The notes beneath the pieces were generated by a model. The model saw only the letters and a list, made by a program, of their open reading frames with translations. It was not told where the DNA came from and did no database searches. A DNA stretch of 64,000 nucleotides, taken from Flavobacterium sp. Its GTDB lineage: Bacteria; Bacteroidota; Bacteroidia; Flavobacteriales; Flavobacteriaceae. Shown here piece by piece: positions 33,604 to 42,850 of this stretch (positions are counted from its first letter, which is position 1; every line of letters begins with the position of its first letter). Location of the stretch: assembly GCF_027483985.1 (NCBI RefSeq), contig NZ_JAIXTJ010000056.1:1-64000 (forward strand), written 5' to 3'. The position numbers and the translations under genes are program-made.

Positions 33604-34317
33604 TTATGCAAAAACCTCCTTTAAAACATCTAAGGATTTTGGTTTTTTGAATCCGTCGAGGTGAATGGAATAATAATCTAATAAGATTTTTAAAAGAATT
33701 TGGCGTTCAATTCCAGCGAAAACCTTTTGATCAGAATCAAATTTTAAATCGATAAGTTTTTTAAAAAGAAATGTTTCGTGTTCGTTAAGACAATTTGTTC
33801 CTTGAAAAGGTGAAAAAATGCCATCAACCATTTCAAAAAAATTAAAATCTGTCTCGGAATTATCTGGATAAAATCCTAAAAACTTTGTAGTTTCTAAAAG
33901 TAAAATTAAATGAAAATTGGATGTTTCGTCGTGAGTATCCAACCAAATTAAAGCCGTTTCAAGAAAGGTAAATAAGTCTTCATTTTTTTCTTCTTCATGA
34001 ATACTATGGTGTAGCATTTCGGACAAGAAAATTACAATAGTACTTTTTACAATATCAGTATTTATAGTTTGATAAGCTGTTGCTAATTTTATTTCTTTAA
34101 AATGTTCTAAAGTGCCTTTATTCTTATGGTTAGCTTCAATTTCAAGAATAGTCAAAGGTTGAAAATACGCAATTTTTTGATTGGATTTTTTTCCAGAATA
34201 AGCACTTTGTACGAAGTAACTTTTTAAACCATCACTTTGTGTAAAACATTTTACAATCAAGCTTTTTTCTTGATATCTTAGAGATGAAATTACGATAGCT
34301 TTGGTTTTTACCAACAT
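33604..34317 (-). CDS. recO: DNA repair protein RecO
   Basis: Mediator that helps load RecA on gapped DNA together with RecR. The 237 residues start with the OB-fold typical of RecO (MLVKTKAIVISSLRYQEKSLIVKCFTQ), followed by a helical domain. No zinc-binding cysteine set is present, as in E. coli RecO. It lies 27 bp after the porZ stop, an order conserved in flavobacteria, so porZ-recO is likely one transcript. Confidence 0.93.
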   Translation of the reverse strand: MLVKTKAIVISSLRYQEKSLIVKCFTQSDGLKSYFVQSAYSGKKSNQKIAYFQPLTILEIEANHKNKGTLEHFKEIKLATAYQTINTDIVKSTIVIFLSEMLHHSIHEEEKNEDLFTFLETALIWLDTHDETSNFHLILLLETTKFLGFYPDNSETDFNFFEMVDGIFSPFQGTNCLNEHETFLFKKLIDLKFDSDQKVFAGIERQILLKILLDYYSIHLDGFKKPKSLDVLKEVFA

Positions 34318-34344
34318 TGGAACTTGGAATTTATTTATTGGAAT

Positions 34345-36642
34345 TTATCTAACAATCATTACTTTTTTTACGATTGTATCTATTCCATCTTCGGCAGAAA
34401 CCAATATCATGTATACACCTGTAGCTACTTTATATTTTCCGAACGCAGTAGTATCCCATTCTATAGTTCCTCCTTCGGACGTTGTTTCGTGCACTAAATT
34501 TCCTTCGATATCTGTAATTTTTACTACTGCTTTATTAGTTAAACCAGATATTTTTACTGTACCTGAAAAACCTGGTCTAACCGGATTAGGATAAGCATAT
34601 ACATTACTCAAATCTTCACTTGGTCTTGTAGCTGTACCTTTGAAGGAAACCAATCCTTTATCTGTTGCGAAAAATACTTCTCCAGTGACACTATCAATTT
34701 CAATATCATTAACGTTATTACTAGGTAGCGGTGAATTATCTTTAGTAAATTGATAAATAGTTTCTTGACCATTAGGTGATATCAAGTATACACCAGATTC
34801 GGCAATTGATACCCATTTTCGGTTAGCGCCATCGACAACAATTTCCATAATAAACTGTTCGAAAAATAATTCTTGTGCCAAATCATCTTCGAGGATAATA
34901 ATTGGTTTTGATTGAATTTCTGTTTCAGAAACAAATGAATCTGCCGATGGAATGAATCGAAGTCCTCTAGCCGTACCAATCCAAACTTGATTTTTATTAT
35001 CAATTGCAACTGTTCTTACATCATTACTTGGCAAGTTTCCATCGGTTCCTGTTTTAATTTTGATAAACTTATTGGCATAATTTTCATTAAAAGCCACTAA
35101 GCCATTTCCTCTATATGTTGGAACCCATTTAGTATTATTTCTATCGATCGCAATTTTAGAATAGCGTTCTTCATTGGCAGATGCTAATTGATTAGGCCAG
35201 TCGTTTACGGATTGCCAAGTATTATCTGGTTTTAGTGTTTTTAATGCTTTAAATACGTAGGCATTTGTCATCCATAGATTACCGCTACTATCAAATGCAG
35301 GACCATTAATTCTGACCGAAATGTAGGCTGGCGTCACTAATTGTTGATTTTCTGGACCATTTGGCGGTGCAGTATTTTGATTATAAAACGTGATTGCATC
35401 GTCTTTAATTTTGAGCAAACCGTTGTGAAAGGAACATACATAAACTTCATTCTCATTTTTTGGATTAACCACTATGTCACTCAATGATGTTGCCCCAAAC
35501 AAGTCAGTAAATGGTATTTTACTCCAACCGTTTTGACGTGAATATTTACTGATTCCTTCTTCTAGTAAAGATGGATCATAAGTTATAGAATATCCACCAT
35601 AGGTTGCCCAAAGTGTATTGGAAGTTTGCTTTATTCTAAAAATGTTATTTCTATCTGGTCCATCTGGTTTTATAGATTGAAAGTTGGTTGGAGCTGACAG
35701 GTTGGAGACAAGTAATCCTGTTTCGTTGGTGCCAATATAAATTACATCATCAATAACCGATGCACAACTAAATGTAACTGGTGTTGGAGTGTATTGACTA
35801 TTATTAATTGTAACAACAAGTTGCAAAGCAGGATTGAAGATATGCACATTACTTTGCGTTGTAACACTAACCATTTCATTGCTAGTCCTGATATCAATTC
35901 CTCCTTGATTTAAAATAAAAAACTCTTCAAAAAAAGTTCCGTTATTTTTATAAAGCCTTCCGTTGGTATTCATCCCAACAAGTATGTTTTGAATTGTTGT
36001 AATTCCGCTCCAAAAACCTCCGTCAAAAACTTGCCATTGACTAAAATCTACCAAATTAGGGTTGGAAAGTGCTGCTTTTTTTATACCATTGATATCTGTT
36101 ACAGCAAAAATTTCATTATTTAGAATTGTAGTTTGATATACTTTTACTTGCTGACCGCTGTTTCCTATAAAATAAGTATCTCCAAACTCCATAGTGGTTA
36201 AGTCAAATACAGAGATTCCGTAATCACACGAAAGATAAACTTTTCCGTTAAATTCTAAAAAGTGGTTAATTTTTTTTAGAAATGGCGACACTGGTACTTC
36301 TACAACAATTCCGTTTTTAAAAATTATCTTTCCATCGGGATTCAATATTAGTAATAATCCATTTGAATTTCCTACTAACGTCTTGTTGAAAGTTTCGCTA
36401 TAATGAATGGCTGTGATTGTCTCAGCTTTCAATCCATCGATAGAGGTTGTGGTAGTTATATCATTTGTCACTAAATTCTTCGAAAAAATAGCATTTTCTG
36501 AAGAGGCATAAATCTTATCTTGTCCTTCGCTAATGTCTGATATCTTATTGTAAGAGAAATAACCTTGCCATTGTAAATTGGTTTGTGCAAAACCACTTAC
36601 AATCAGTAATAAAGATAGTAAATTGATAATTTTCTTACTCAT
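34345..36642 (-). CDS. porZ: PorZ-type type IX secretion system protein
   Basis: Exported 765-residue protein. A signal peptide (MSKKIINLLSLLLIVSGFAQ) is followed by two beta-propellers built of repeated two-component-regulator-propeller-like blades (for example VRTVAIDNKNQVWIGTARGL and VNDIEIDSVTGEVFFATDKGL) and a C-terminal sorting-domain-like Ig fold (YAYPNPVRPGFSGTVKISG to the end). In Porphyromonas gingivalis PorZ is part of the surface attachment complex and delivers anionic LPS to the sortase. The -7 box (36671-36678) is 29 bp upstream. Confidence 0.88.
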   Translation of the reverse strand: MSKKIINLLSLLLIVSGFAQTNLQWQGYFSYNKISDISEGQDKIYASSENAIFSKNLVTNDITTTTSIDGLKAETITAIHYSETFNKTLVGNSNGLLLILNPDGKIIFKNGIVVEVPVSPFLKKINHFLEFNGKVYLSCDYGISVFDLTTMEFGDTYFIGNSGQQVKVYQTTILNNEIFAVTDINGIKKAALSNPNLVDFSQWQVFDGGFWSGITTIQNILVGMNTNGRLYKNNGTFFEEFFILNQGGIDIRTSNEMVSVTTQSNVHIFNPALQLVVTINNSQYTPTPVTFSCASVIDDVIYIGTNETGLLVSNLSAPTNFQSIKPDGPDRNNIFRIKQTSNTLWATYGGYSITYDPSLLEEGISKYSRQNGWSKIPFTDLFGATSLSDIVVNPKNENEVYVCSFHNGLLKIKDDAITFYNQNTAPPNGPENQQLVTPAYISVRINGPAFDSSGNLWMTNAYVFKALKTLKPDNTWQSVNDWPNQLASANEERYSKIAIDRNNTKWVPTYRGNGLVAFNENYANKFIKIKTGTDGNLPSNDVRTVAIDNKNQVWIGTARGLRFIPSADSFVSETEIQSKPIIILEDDLAQELFFEQFIMEIVVDGANRKWVSIAESGVYLISPNGQETIYQFTKDNSPLPSNNVNDIEIDSVTGEVFFATDKGLVSFKGTATRPSEDLSNVYAYPNPVRPGFSGTVKISGLTNKAVVKITDIEGNLVHETTSEGGTIEWDTTAFGKYKVATGVYMILVSAEDGIDTIVKKVMIVR

Positions 36643-36670
36643 TGGAATTTAGGATACAATTTATTTTATA

Positions 36671-36678
36671 CAAATATA
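36671..36678 (-). promoter_or_regulatory. -7 box of porZ-recO
   Basis: TATATTTG on the minus strand, 29 bp before ATG 36642. Confidence 0.65.
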
Positions 36679-36713
36679 GTAATAACGAAATTAAATATGA
36701 TTTCATATAAACC

Positions 36714-36751
36714 AATAAAAAAACCTTCTTTCAATTTAAGAAAGAAGGTTT
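36714..36751 (-). terminator. Terminator after gdhA
   Basis: AAACCTTCTTTC (36721-36732) pairs with GAAAGAAGGTTT (36740-36751), with T-rich sequence on the minus-strand exit. Confidence 0.85.
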
Positions 36752-36776
36752 AATAATAAGCTATTATATGAAGTAA

Positions 36777-38120
36777 TTACACGATTCCTTGTGCCAACAT
36801 AGCATCAGCTACTTTAACGAAACCGGCAATATTTGCACCTTTAACATAATCAACATATCCTGTCGCGTCTGTACCATACTCAACACAAGCAGCGTGAATA
36901 TCGTGCATAATTCTTTTTAGTCTTTCGTCAACTTCTTCAGAAGTCCAACTTAAACGTAACGAGTTTTGTGACATTTCAAGACCAGATGTTGCTACACCAC
37001 CAGCATTAGATGCTTTTCCTGGAGCAAATAATATTTTAGCATTTAAGAAAGCAGTAACTGCTTCTGGAGTTGATGGCATGTTAGCACCTTCGGCAACACA
37101 AATACATCCGTTAGCAATTAATGTTTTTGCTTCTTCTTCGTTTAACTCATTTTGAGTCGCACAAGGCAAAGCTACATCACATTTTACTTCCCATGGACGT
37201 TTACCTGCAACAAATTTAGCACTTGGATACTTAGTTACATAATCAGAAATTCTACCGTAGTTAACGTTTTTAATTTCCATTACATAAGCAAGTTTATCTG
37301 CATCTATACCATCGGCATCATAGATATACCCTGACGAGTCTGATAATGTTACTACTTTACCTCCAAGTTCTGTTGCTTTTTGAGCAGCATATTGAGCAAC
37401 GTTTCCTGATCCAGATACCACAACTGTTTTACCTGTAAAACTATCTCCTTTAGTTGCCAACATACTTTGAGCAAAATATACATCACCATAACCTGTAGCT
37501 TCTGGACGAATCAATGAACCACCGAAAGAAATACCTTTACCAGTTAAAACTCCTGTAAATTCATTTCTTAATCTCTTGTATTGACCGAACATGTATCCTA
37601 CTTCTCTTCCGCCTACTCCAATATCACCTGCAGGAACATCAGTATCAGCACCAATATGTTTTGATAATTCTGTCATAAATGCTTGACAAAATCTCATAAT
37701 TTCAATATCTGATTTACCTTTTGGATCAAAATCAGCTCCACCTTTTCCACCACCCATTGGCAATGTAGTTAAGCTATTTTTAAAAGTTTGCTCAAAAGCT
37801 AAGAATTTTAAAATACTTAAATTTACAGATGGATGAAAACGAATTCCTCCTTTGTATGGTCCGATAGCAGAGTTCATTTGAATTCTGTAACCTCTATTAA
37901 CTTGAGTTTTTCCAGCGTCATCGATCCATGTTACTCTAAACATGATCACTCGTTCTGGTTCAACCATTCTTTCCAAAAGCATTTTGCCTTCGTATTTTTT
38001 ATTCTCTTCAATAAAAGGGATTACTGTTTCGGCAACTTCCTTAACGGCTTGCATGAATTCTGGCTCGTTAGGGTTTCTTTTAGCAACCGCTTCAATAAAG
38101 TTGTTGATACTTTGTGACAT
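36777..38120 (-). CDS. gdhA: NADP-type glutamate dehydrogenase
   Basis: Assimilates ammonia into 2-oxoglutarate. The 447 residues match the hexameric short family. Seen: [17 protein letters not shown] with the catalytic Lys, [20 protein letters not shown] with the catalytic Asp, and the Rossmann glycines [13 protein letters not shown] preference is inferred from family length and context. The leader holds a perfect 12-bp palindrome (38143-38154) between the -7 box and the ATG. Confidence 0.97.
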   Translation of the reverse strand: MSQSINNFIEAVAKRNPNEPEFMQAVKEVAETVIPFIEENKKYEGKMLLERMVEPERVIMFRVTWIDDAGKTQVNRGYRIQMNSAIGPYKGGIRFHPSVNLSILKFLAFEQTFKNSLTTLPMGGGKGGADFDPKGKSDIEIMRFCQAFMTELSKHIGADTDVPAGDIGVGGREVGYMFGQYKRLRNEFTGVLTGKGISFGGSLIRPEATGYGDVYFAQSMLATKGDSFTGKTVVVSGSGNVAQYAAQKATELGGKVVTLSDSSGYIYDADGIDADKLAYVMEIKNVNYGRISDYVTKYPSAKFVAGKRPWEVKCDVALPCATQNELNEEEAKTLIANGCICVAEGANMPSTPEAVTAFLNAKILFAPGKASNAGGVATSGLEMSQNSLRLSWTSEEVDERLKRIMHDIHAACVEYGTDATGYVDYVKGANIAGFVKVADAMLAQGIV

Positions 38121-38142
38121 AAATTATAATATTAATGTTTAA

Positions 38143-38154
38143 GAAAACGTTTTC
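38143..38154. promoter_or_regulatory. Candidate operator in the gdhA leader
   Basis: GAAAACGTTTTC is a perfect palindrome with the central CG typical of LacI-family operators. It lies 12-23 bp downstream of the -7 box, a roadblock position. Confidence 0.45.
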
Positions 38155-38165
38155 GTAATTTGCCA

Positions 38166-38173
38166 CAAAGATA
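38166..38173 (-). promoter_or_regulatory. -7 box of gdhA
   Basis: TATCTTTG on the minus strand, 45 bp before ATG 38120. Confidence 0.6.
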
Positions 38174-38346
38174 CATTTTATTAAAATAATGGCGTAATAT
38201 TTTTTAAGTTCTCAAAAGTTTTATCTTTTTGTTAAGATTTTTTAGTGATAGTTGACATTAATGATTAGTTTTAAAACTATTTCTGCTTTTTTTCGTACAT
38301 ATACAAGTATTTTTTTATTTTATTTTATTAGTGTATGATGTTTTTA

Positions 38347-38354
38347 TATATTTG
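38347..38354 (+). promoter_or_regulatory. -7 box of the THC0290_0291 gene
   Basis: TATATTTG, 21 bp before ATG 38376. It excludes the upstream in-frame start at 38331. Confidence 0.65.
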
Positions 38355-38375
38355 TCAAGAATTGAATTAATCTGT

Positions 38376-39170
38376 ATGAAAATGACCAAGTATTTTATTG
38401 TCACTTTATTGCTGTTGTCTGGTATATCCAACAAAGCAATTGCTCAGTTTGGTTTCTCCCACGAAATTGGTGCAATTATGGGACCTGTAGCCTTTCAATC
38501 TGACTATGGAGAACGAAACGATTTCTCTACAAATTCTGGAAATACAGGCTTTGGTATAGGTTTAATTCACTATTTGAATTTTTCTTATAAAGCAGAGTGT
38601 AATTGCTATACTCCTGAAACTTATTTCAATGATCACTTTAAATTAAGAAGTGAATTATCTTACAACAAAACCAATCTTCAACATTTTGGTCAATGGGTAG
38701 ACGATAAAAAAACATCTTTGACTGCAAGACAATTAAGAGCGATGAGAGGTAGTACTGCTGTAACCAATATTGGAATGCAGTTAGAATTTTTCCCATTTAG
38801 TATTAGAGACTTTGCTGCTACTGATGGAAGTTGGGCTCCTTTTATTAGCCTTGGCGGACAGTTTAGTTTCTATAAACCAACAGCTTATTCTGAATTAGGT
38901 GATGGTTTAGGACAATTACCAACCGTTACTCCAATTAAATATATCGATGCATTTGATGTTAAAGGTGGAACGACTTGGTCTGTAGTAACAAGCGTCGGTA
39001 CAAGATACAAACTTAACGAACTATCTGATTTAATGGTAGACTTAAGATTTCAATACTATTTTTCGAATTGGGTTGATGGTTTAAATCCAGATCCGCGAGT
39101 TTATACTGAAAACAGAGCAAATGATTGGAATGTGTGGTTAAATTTTGGTTATATCTACTATTTAAATTAA
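38376..39170 (+). CDS. THC0290_0291 family outer-membrane beta-barrel protein
   Basis: About 264 residues with signal peptide MKMTKYFIVTLLLLSGISNKAIAQ and a predicted small beta-barrel (alternating hydrophobic strands, terminal WLNFGYIYYLN). I recognise the family as flavobacterial and uncharacterised. A CNC pair (ECNCYTPETYF) sits in a loop. The in-frame extension to 38331 is rejected because a -7 box (38347-38354) falls within it. It is monocistronic with a bidirectional terminator downstream. Function unknown; a surface or T9SS-related role is only a guess. Confidence 0.8.
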   Translation: MKMTKYFIVTLLLLSGISNKAIAQFGFSHEIGAIMGPVAFQSDYGERNDFSTNSGNTGFGIGLIHYLNFSYKAECNCYTPETYFNDHFKLRSELSYNKTNLQHFGQWVDDKKTSLTARQLRAMRGSTAVTNIGMQLEFFPFSIRDFAATDGSWAPFISLGGQFSFYKPTAYSELGDGLGQLPTVTPIKYIDAFDVKGGTTWSVVTSVGTRYKLNELSDLMVDLRFQYYFSNWVDGLNPDPRVYTENRANDWNVWLNFGYIYYLN

Positions 39171-39189
39171 TCTATAATAAAAATTCAAT

Positions 39190-39225
39190 AAAAAACCCGA
39201 TTCAAATAATTGAATCGGGTTTTTT
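39190..39225. terminator. Bidirectional terminator
   Basis: AAAAAACCCGATTCAA pairs with TTGAATCGGGTTTTTT around a 4-nt loop and serves both convergent genes. Confidence 0.9.
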
Positions 39226-39240
39226 AGTTTTAATCATTTT

Positions 39241-40386
39241 TTATTTTAATGCTTGTGTTAAATCAGCAAGTAAGTCTTCAATATCCTCAACACCTGTACT
39301 CAATCGCACTAAATCATCTGTAATGCCAATTTCTAAACGTTTGTCTTCAGGAATAGATGCGTGCGTCATTAAAGCCGGATGATTTGCCAAACTTTCCACT
39401 CCACCAAGAGATTCAGCAAGAGTAAACACTTTTAAATTTTCTAAAAACTTAATAGCATCTGCTTTTAAACCTGATTTGAAAGTAAATGAAACCATTCCGC
39501 CAAAGCCATTCATTTGTTTTTTGGCAATTTCATAAAATGGATGCGTTGGTAAACCAGGATAATAAACTTGCGCTACCGACGGATGATTTGCTAAAAATTC
39601 TGCAACTTTCATTCCGTTTTCACAATGTCTTTGCACTCTTAAATGCAATGTTTTAATACCTCTCAAAACCAAGAAACTATCCATTGGCCCGAGTGTTGCG
39701 CCTGTTGCGAACTGTTTAAAATGCAATTCTTCACCAAGAGCTGCGTCTTTAATAATCAATGCACCAGCAATAACATCAGAATGTCCTCCAAGATATTTAG
39801 TAGCTGAATGCATTACAATATCAGCACCTAAATCTAATGGCTTTTGTAAGTATGGTGTTGCAAAAGTATTATCAACTGCAAAAAGAATATTTTTCTCTTT
39901 TGTGATTTTTGCAATTTCAGCAATATCTGCCAATTTCATTAAAGGATTAGTTGGTGTTTCAACCCAAACTAATTTTGTGTTTTCGTTGATTAATGATTGA
40001 AATTTCTCTAAATCATTCATATCAACAAAATGGAATTTTATTCCAGAATCTTTATATAATCTTGTAAACAATCTATATGTTCCGCCATATAAATCATCCA
40101 TTGCAATGATTTCATCTCCTGCTTTAAACATTCTTAGCAAACAATCAGTTGCTGCCAATCCTGATGAAAACGCTAATCCGCGTGCGCCATTTTCGATACT
40201 AGCCAAAGCATTTTCTAATGCTGAACGTGTTGGATTTGCAGCACGAGAATATTCATAGTCAGGATTTACTGGTTGTCCAGGACTGTTCTGAACAAAAGTT
40301 GATGTTTGATAAACTGGTGGCATTACTGCTCCAGTACTTGGGTCGTGGTGTTGTCCGCCGTGTATAACTTTAGTATTAAATTTCAT
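39241..40386 (-). CDS. Cystathionine gamma-synthase/lyase family PLP enzyme
   Basis: Trans-sulfuration enzyme of 381 residues, fold type I. The PLP lysine is in [16 protein letters not shown] near residue 195. Upstream, [22 protein letters not shown] and [13 protein letters not shown] are typical of the Cys/Met metabolism family. The family is annotated as metB, metC or mccB, and sequence alone does not decide between synthase and lyase. No neighbouring met gene helps. The leader of about 105 nt from the -7 box at 40494 contains a two-tier hairpin (40424-40458). Confidence 0.92.
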   Translation of the reverse strand: MKFNTKVIHGGQHHDPSTGAVMPPVYQTSTFVQNSPGQPVNPDYEYSRAANPTRSALENALASIENGARGLAFSSGLAATDCLLRMFKAGDEIIAMDDLYGGTYRLFTRLYKDSGIKFHFVDMNDLEKFQSLINENTKLVWVETPTNPLMKLADIAEIAKITKEKNILFAVDNTFATPYLQKPLDLGADIVMHSATKYLGGHSDVIAGALIIKDAALGEELHFKQFATGATLGPMDSFLVLRGIKTLHLRVQRHCENGMKVAEFLANHPSVAQVYYPGLPTHPFYEIAKKQMNGFGGMVSFTFKSGLKADAIKFLENLKVFTLAESLGGVESLANHPALMTHASIPEDKRLEIGITDDLVRLSTGVEDIEDLLADLTQALK

Positions 40387-40423
40387 TTGTTTTGAATTTA
40401 TTTTTATTGAAAATCAATTAAAT

Positions 40424-40458
40424 CATCAAATAGCACCAATTGCTTTAAAAAACTGATG
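40424..40458 (-). other. Leader hairpin of the metB-like gene
   Basis: In the minus-strand leader, CATCA and TGATG (40454-40458 and 40424-40428) enclose a second stem AGC/GCT with an A/U-rich internal loop. It matches no riboswitch I can name and could be incidental. Confidence 0.3.
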
Positions 40459-40493
40459 TCTTTGAGAACTCCTTTTACGTTAAAATTAGGTTA

Positions 40494-40501
40494 CAAAGGT
40501 A
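40494..40501 (-). promoter_or_regulatory. -7 box of the metB-like gene
   Basis: TACCTTTG on the minus strand, 107 bp before ATG 40386, giving an unusually long leader. Confidence 0.5.
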
Positions 40502-40563
40502 GTAACTTAGGATGATTTTTTTTAATTTGCACTGTCAAATGAATCATAAAATTTAAGTTTATG

Positions 40564-40575
40564 CTAATATCATTT
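40564..40575 (+). promoter_or_regulatory. Candidate response-regulator site, copy 1
   Basis: CTAATATCATTT lies 21 bp upstream of the response-regulator start. An identical 12-mer occurs at 42737-42748, upstream of the operon that follows the histidine kinase. Confidence 0.45.
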
Positions 40576-40596
40576 GAAAATACATCTCTATATTAA

Positions 40597-41301
40597 ATGA
40601 AAAAAATACTTCTAGTTGAAGATGAAGCACCGGTTGTTTCTTTTATAAAAAAAGGACTTTCTGAAGAAGGATTTGAAGTTAGTGTTGCCTTTGACGGTAT
40701 GACAGGACTCAAATTAGCATTAGAAAATTCATATGACTTAATTATTCTAGACATTATGTTGCCTGAAATGAATGGTTTAGAAGTTTGTAAAGCAATCAGA
40801 CAAGAAAATCAAAACGTTCCTGTTCTTTTTTTAACAGCGCTCGGAACACCCGAAAATATTGTTCTCGGATTAGAAAATGGCGCTGATGATTATTTGGTAA
40901 AACCATTTAAATTCATTGAACTTGTTGCAAGAATTAAAAACCTTATTAGAAGAATTGACGGAAAATCATCTAAATCAGATCAACAACATAGTGATAACAA
41001 AAATACGTTCACCTTTGCTGATGTAGTAATTAACGATTACACCAAAACGGTAACCCGACTAAATGATGAGATATCCTTGACCTCAACAGAATTTAAACTT
41101 TTACTATTTTTTGTAAAAAACAAAAACAAAGTGCTGTCAAGACAAGAGATATTAGAAAATGTTTGGGGTGTAAATTATGATTTAGGAACCAATGTTGTAG
41201 ACGTATATGTCAATTATTTGAGAAAAAAAATTGATGCAAAAACAGAGGATAAAATTATTCATACCGTAATTGGAATGGGCTATGTTTTGAAAGAAAACTA
41301 A
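40597..41301 (+). CDS. OmpR/PhoB-type response regulator
   Basis: Cytosolic transcription factor of 234 residues. The receiver domain shows the acidic pair in LVEDE, phospho-acceptor Asp52 (LDIMLPEMNG), Thr80 and Lys102 (DYLVKPF). A winged-helix domain follows (about 138-234, with LTSTEFKLLLFFVKNKNKVLSRQEILENVWG). The histidine kinase gene starts 10 bp downstream. Likely targets are its own promoter and the operon at 42851, both of which carry the same 12-mer (40564 and 42737). Signal unknown. Confidence 0.95.
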   Translation: MKKILLVEDEAPVVSFIKKGLSEEGFEVSVAFDGMTGLKLALENSYDLIILDIMLPEMNGLEVCKAIRQENQNVPVLFLTALGTPENIVLGLENGADDYLVKPFKFIELVARIKNLIRRIDGKSSKSDQQHSDNKNTFTFADVVINDYTKTVTRLNDEISLTSTEFKLLLFFVKNKNKVLSRQEILENVWGVNYDLGTNVVDVYVNYLRKKIDAKTEDKIIHTVIGMGYVLKEN

Positions 41302-41311
41302 AAAAAATAAG

Positions 41312-42685
41312 ATGCAAATGAAAACACCTTCTAGAACTTTTTTGTTGTATTTAATTCCGTTTCTTATTGTAATTTTCTTGTTTAGTTTGTTCATTTATTT
41401 TTCGGTTTCTAATTATTCTGAAAACTATTTATTTAAACTCCTTGAAGCACGTGCAAACAAAGTTGCGAAAGAAAAATTTGAAGGTGAAAAAATTCCAACC
41501 AAAACCACATTTTCAGTAAATAAAACAGCTGACAAGCTACCACACGAAAAAGATTATTTTATTCCGATTAATTCTAATTTGAATGTTGTAACCGAGGCTA
41601 AAAAAATTGGACTTAGTGAACAATTCTTTAACGAAGTTTTAAAAGAAGGAAACTCCGAATTTATCACAAAAAAATATTTATATAAAGGAATAAAATTCAA
41701 GTCTAAATCTGGAAATTTTATTGTGATTACCGTTGCCGAAAATTATTTTGAAATCAATCAAGCTAAAAACTTAATCAATACGCTTTTATTTGCAATTCTA
41801 TGTGCTTCAATATTACTTTGGTATTTGGCCTACTACTACTCCAAAAACATATTTAAACCTATCGTTGCAATTATTGAACAAGCCAAAGAAATTAGTTCTG
41901 AAAATCTATATCTTAGATTGAATGACCAAAATAAAAATGAAGAATTAAACCAACTATCGAGCACATTTAATGATATGTTGGACCGAATTGAAACTTCATT
42001 TGAAACCCAAAACAACTTTATTAGTAATGCATCGCACGAACTAAGAACACCTTTAACGGCGATAATTGGTGAAGCCGATGTAACACTAAGTAAACCAAGA
42101 AGTCAAGAAGATTATATCGATACTTTAAAAATTATTTTACAAGAAGCCGAAAAATTAGACAACAAAACCAAAGCATTATTATTCTTAGCTCAAACAGGAT
42201 TTAACGGTAAAATCCAAAAATTTGAAAAAGTTAGAATCGATCAACTTTTATGGGATGTCAAAGAAAATCTTGAAAGTATGAATTCCAAAAATAAGATCCT
42301 ATTTGATATGGAACTTTTACCTGAAAATCCTATGAAACTTAAAGTAAACGGCAACATTCAACTGCTTCACTTGGCTTTTAGTAACATTATTAGTAATGCT
42401 TGTAAGTATTCTAATTTTGAGACTGTAACCGTTTCCATTGGTGCTTCAGACGATTTTGTTTATATCATCACCAAAGACAGTGGTATTGGTATTCCTGACA
42501 ACGAACTAAAATATATTTATGATCCGTTTTTTAGAGCTTCTAATACCAAAAATTATGAAGGTTATGGCATTGGGCTTCCGTTAACTAGAAATATCATCAG
42601 GATGCACAATGGTAAAATTATGGTAAATTCTACCGAAAATCAAGGAACGGTTGTGCAGATAACTTTACCGGTTTTAAAACTTTAA
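41312..42685 (+). CDS. Sensor histidine kinase
   Basis: Inner-membrane kinase of 457 residues, partner of the preceding regulator. Order: TM1 (about 10-32), an extracytoplasmic sensor of about 120 residues, TM2 (about 155-175), HAMP-like linker, HisKA with His242 in NASHELRTPLTAIIGEAD, then HATPase_c with N-box ISNACKYSN, G1 DSGIGIPDN, F-box YDPFFRASN and G2 GYGIGLPLTRN. The sensor domain shows no family I can name. Sequence features are complete for an active kinase. Confidence 0.95.
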   Translation: MQMKTPSRTFLLYLIPFLIVIFLFSLFIYFSVSNYSENYLFKLLEARANKVAKEKFEGEKIPTKTTFSVNKTADKLPHEKDYFIPINSNLNVVTEAKKIGLSEQFFNEVLKEGNSEFITKKYLYKGIKFKSKSGNFIVITVAENYFEINQAKNLINTLLFAILCASILLWYLAYYYSKNIFKPIVAIIEQAKEISSENLYLRLNDQNKNEELNQLSSTFNDMLDRIETSFETQNNFISNASHELRTPLTAIIGEADVTLSKPRSQEDYIDTLKIILQEAEKLDNKTKALLFLAQTGFNGKIQKFEKVRIDQLLWDVKENLESMNSKNKILFDMELLPENPMKLKVNGNIQLLHLAFSNIISNACKYSNFETVTVSIGASDDFVYIITKDSGIGIPDNELKYIYDPFFRASNTKNYEGYGIGLPLTRNIIRMHNGKIMVNSTENQGTVVQITLPVLKL

Positions 42686-42736
42686 AATCAGGAAATTAAC
42701 ACCAAATTTGGTTTCTTAACTTTTAATTAAGCAATT

Positions 42737-42810
42737 CTAATATCATTTTAATCTCAAAGCCTTGATTTTAATAACATTCTAATCTCAAGTTAAGATGGCT
42801 CTAATCTTAT
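42737..42810 (+). promoter_or_regulatory. Candidate response-regulator sites upstream of the USP operon
   Basis: Contains CTAATATCATTT (42737-42748) and further TYTAATCTCA-like units at about 42747, 42778 and 42800, at spacings near 11 and 22 bp. OmpR-type regulators often bind direct repeats at helical-turn spacing. The region ends just before the -7 box at 42816. Confidence 0.4.
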
Positions 42811-42815
42811 GCAAA

Positions 42816-42823
42816 TAACTTTG
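42816..42823 (+). promoter_or_regulatory. -7 box of the USP-like operon
   Basis: TAACTTTG, 27 bp before ATG 42851. It excludes the in-frame start at 42809. No TTG lies at -33, consistent with activator dependence. Confidence 0.6.
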
Positions 42824-42850
42824 TATTGTAACAAAAACAATATAGAAGTT

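Noticed and set aside
38331..38375. Upstream start for the THC0290_0291 gene
   Set aside because: The -7 box at 38347-38354 lies within it, and the signal peptide starts at 38376.
40387..40501. SAM riboswitch upstream of the metB-like gene
   Set aside because: The leader lacks the S-box core and SAM-II/III conserved strings, so it is kept only as an unassigned leader.
42809..42850. Upstream start for the USP-like gene
   Set aside because: The -7 box at 42816-42823 lies within this extension, and the USP-like fold begins at 42851.
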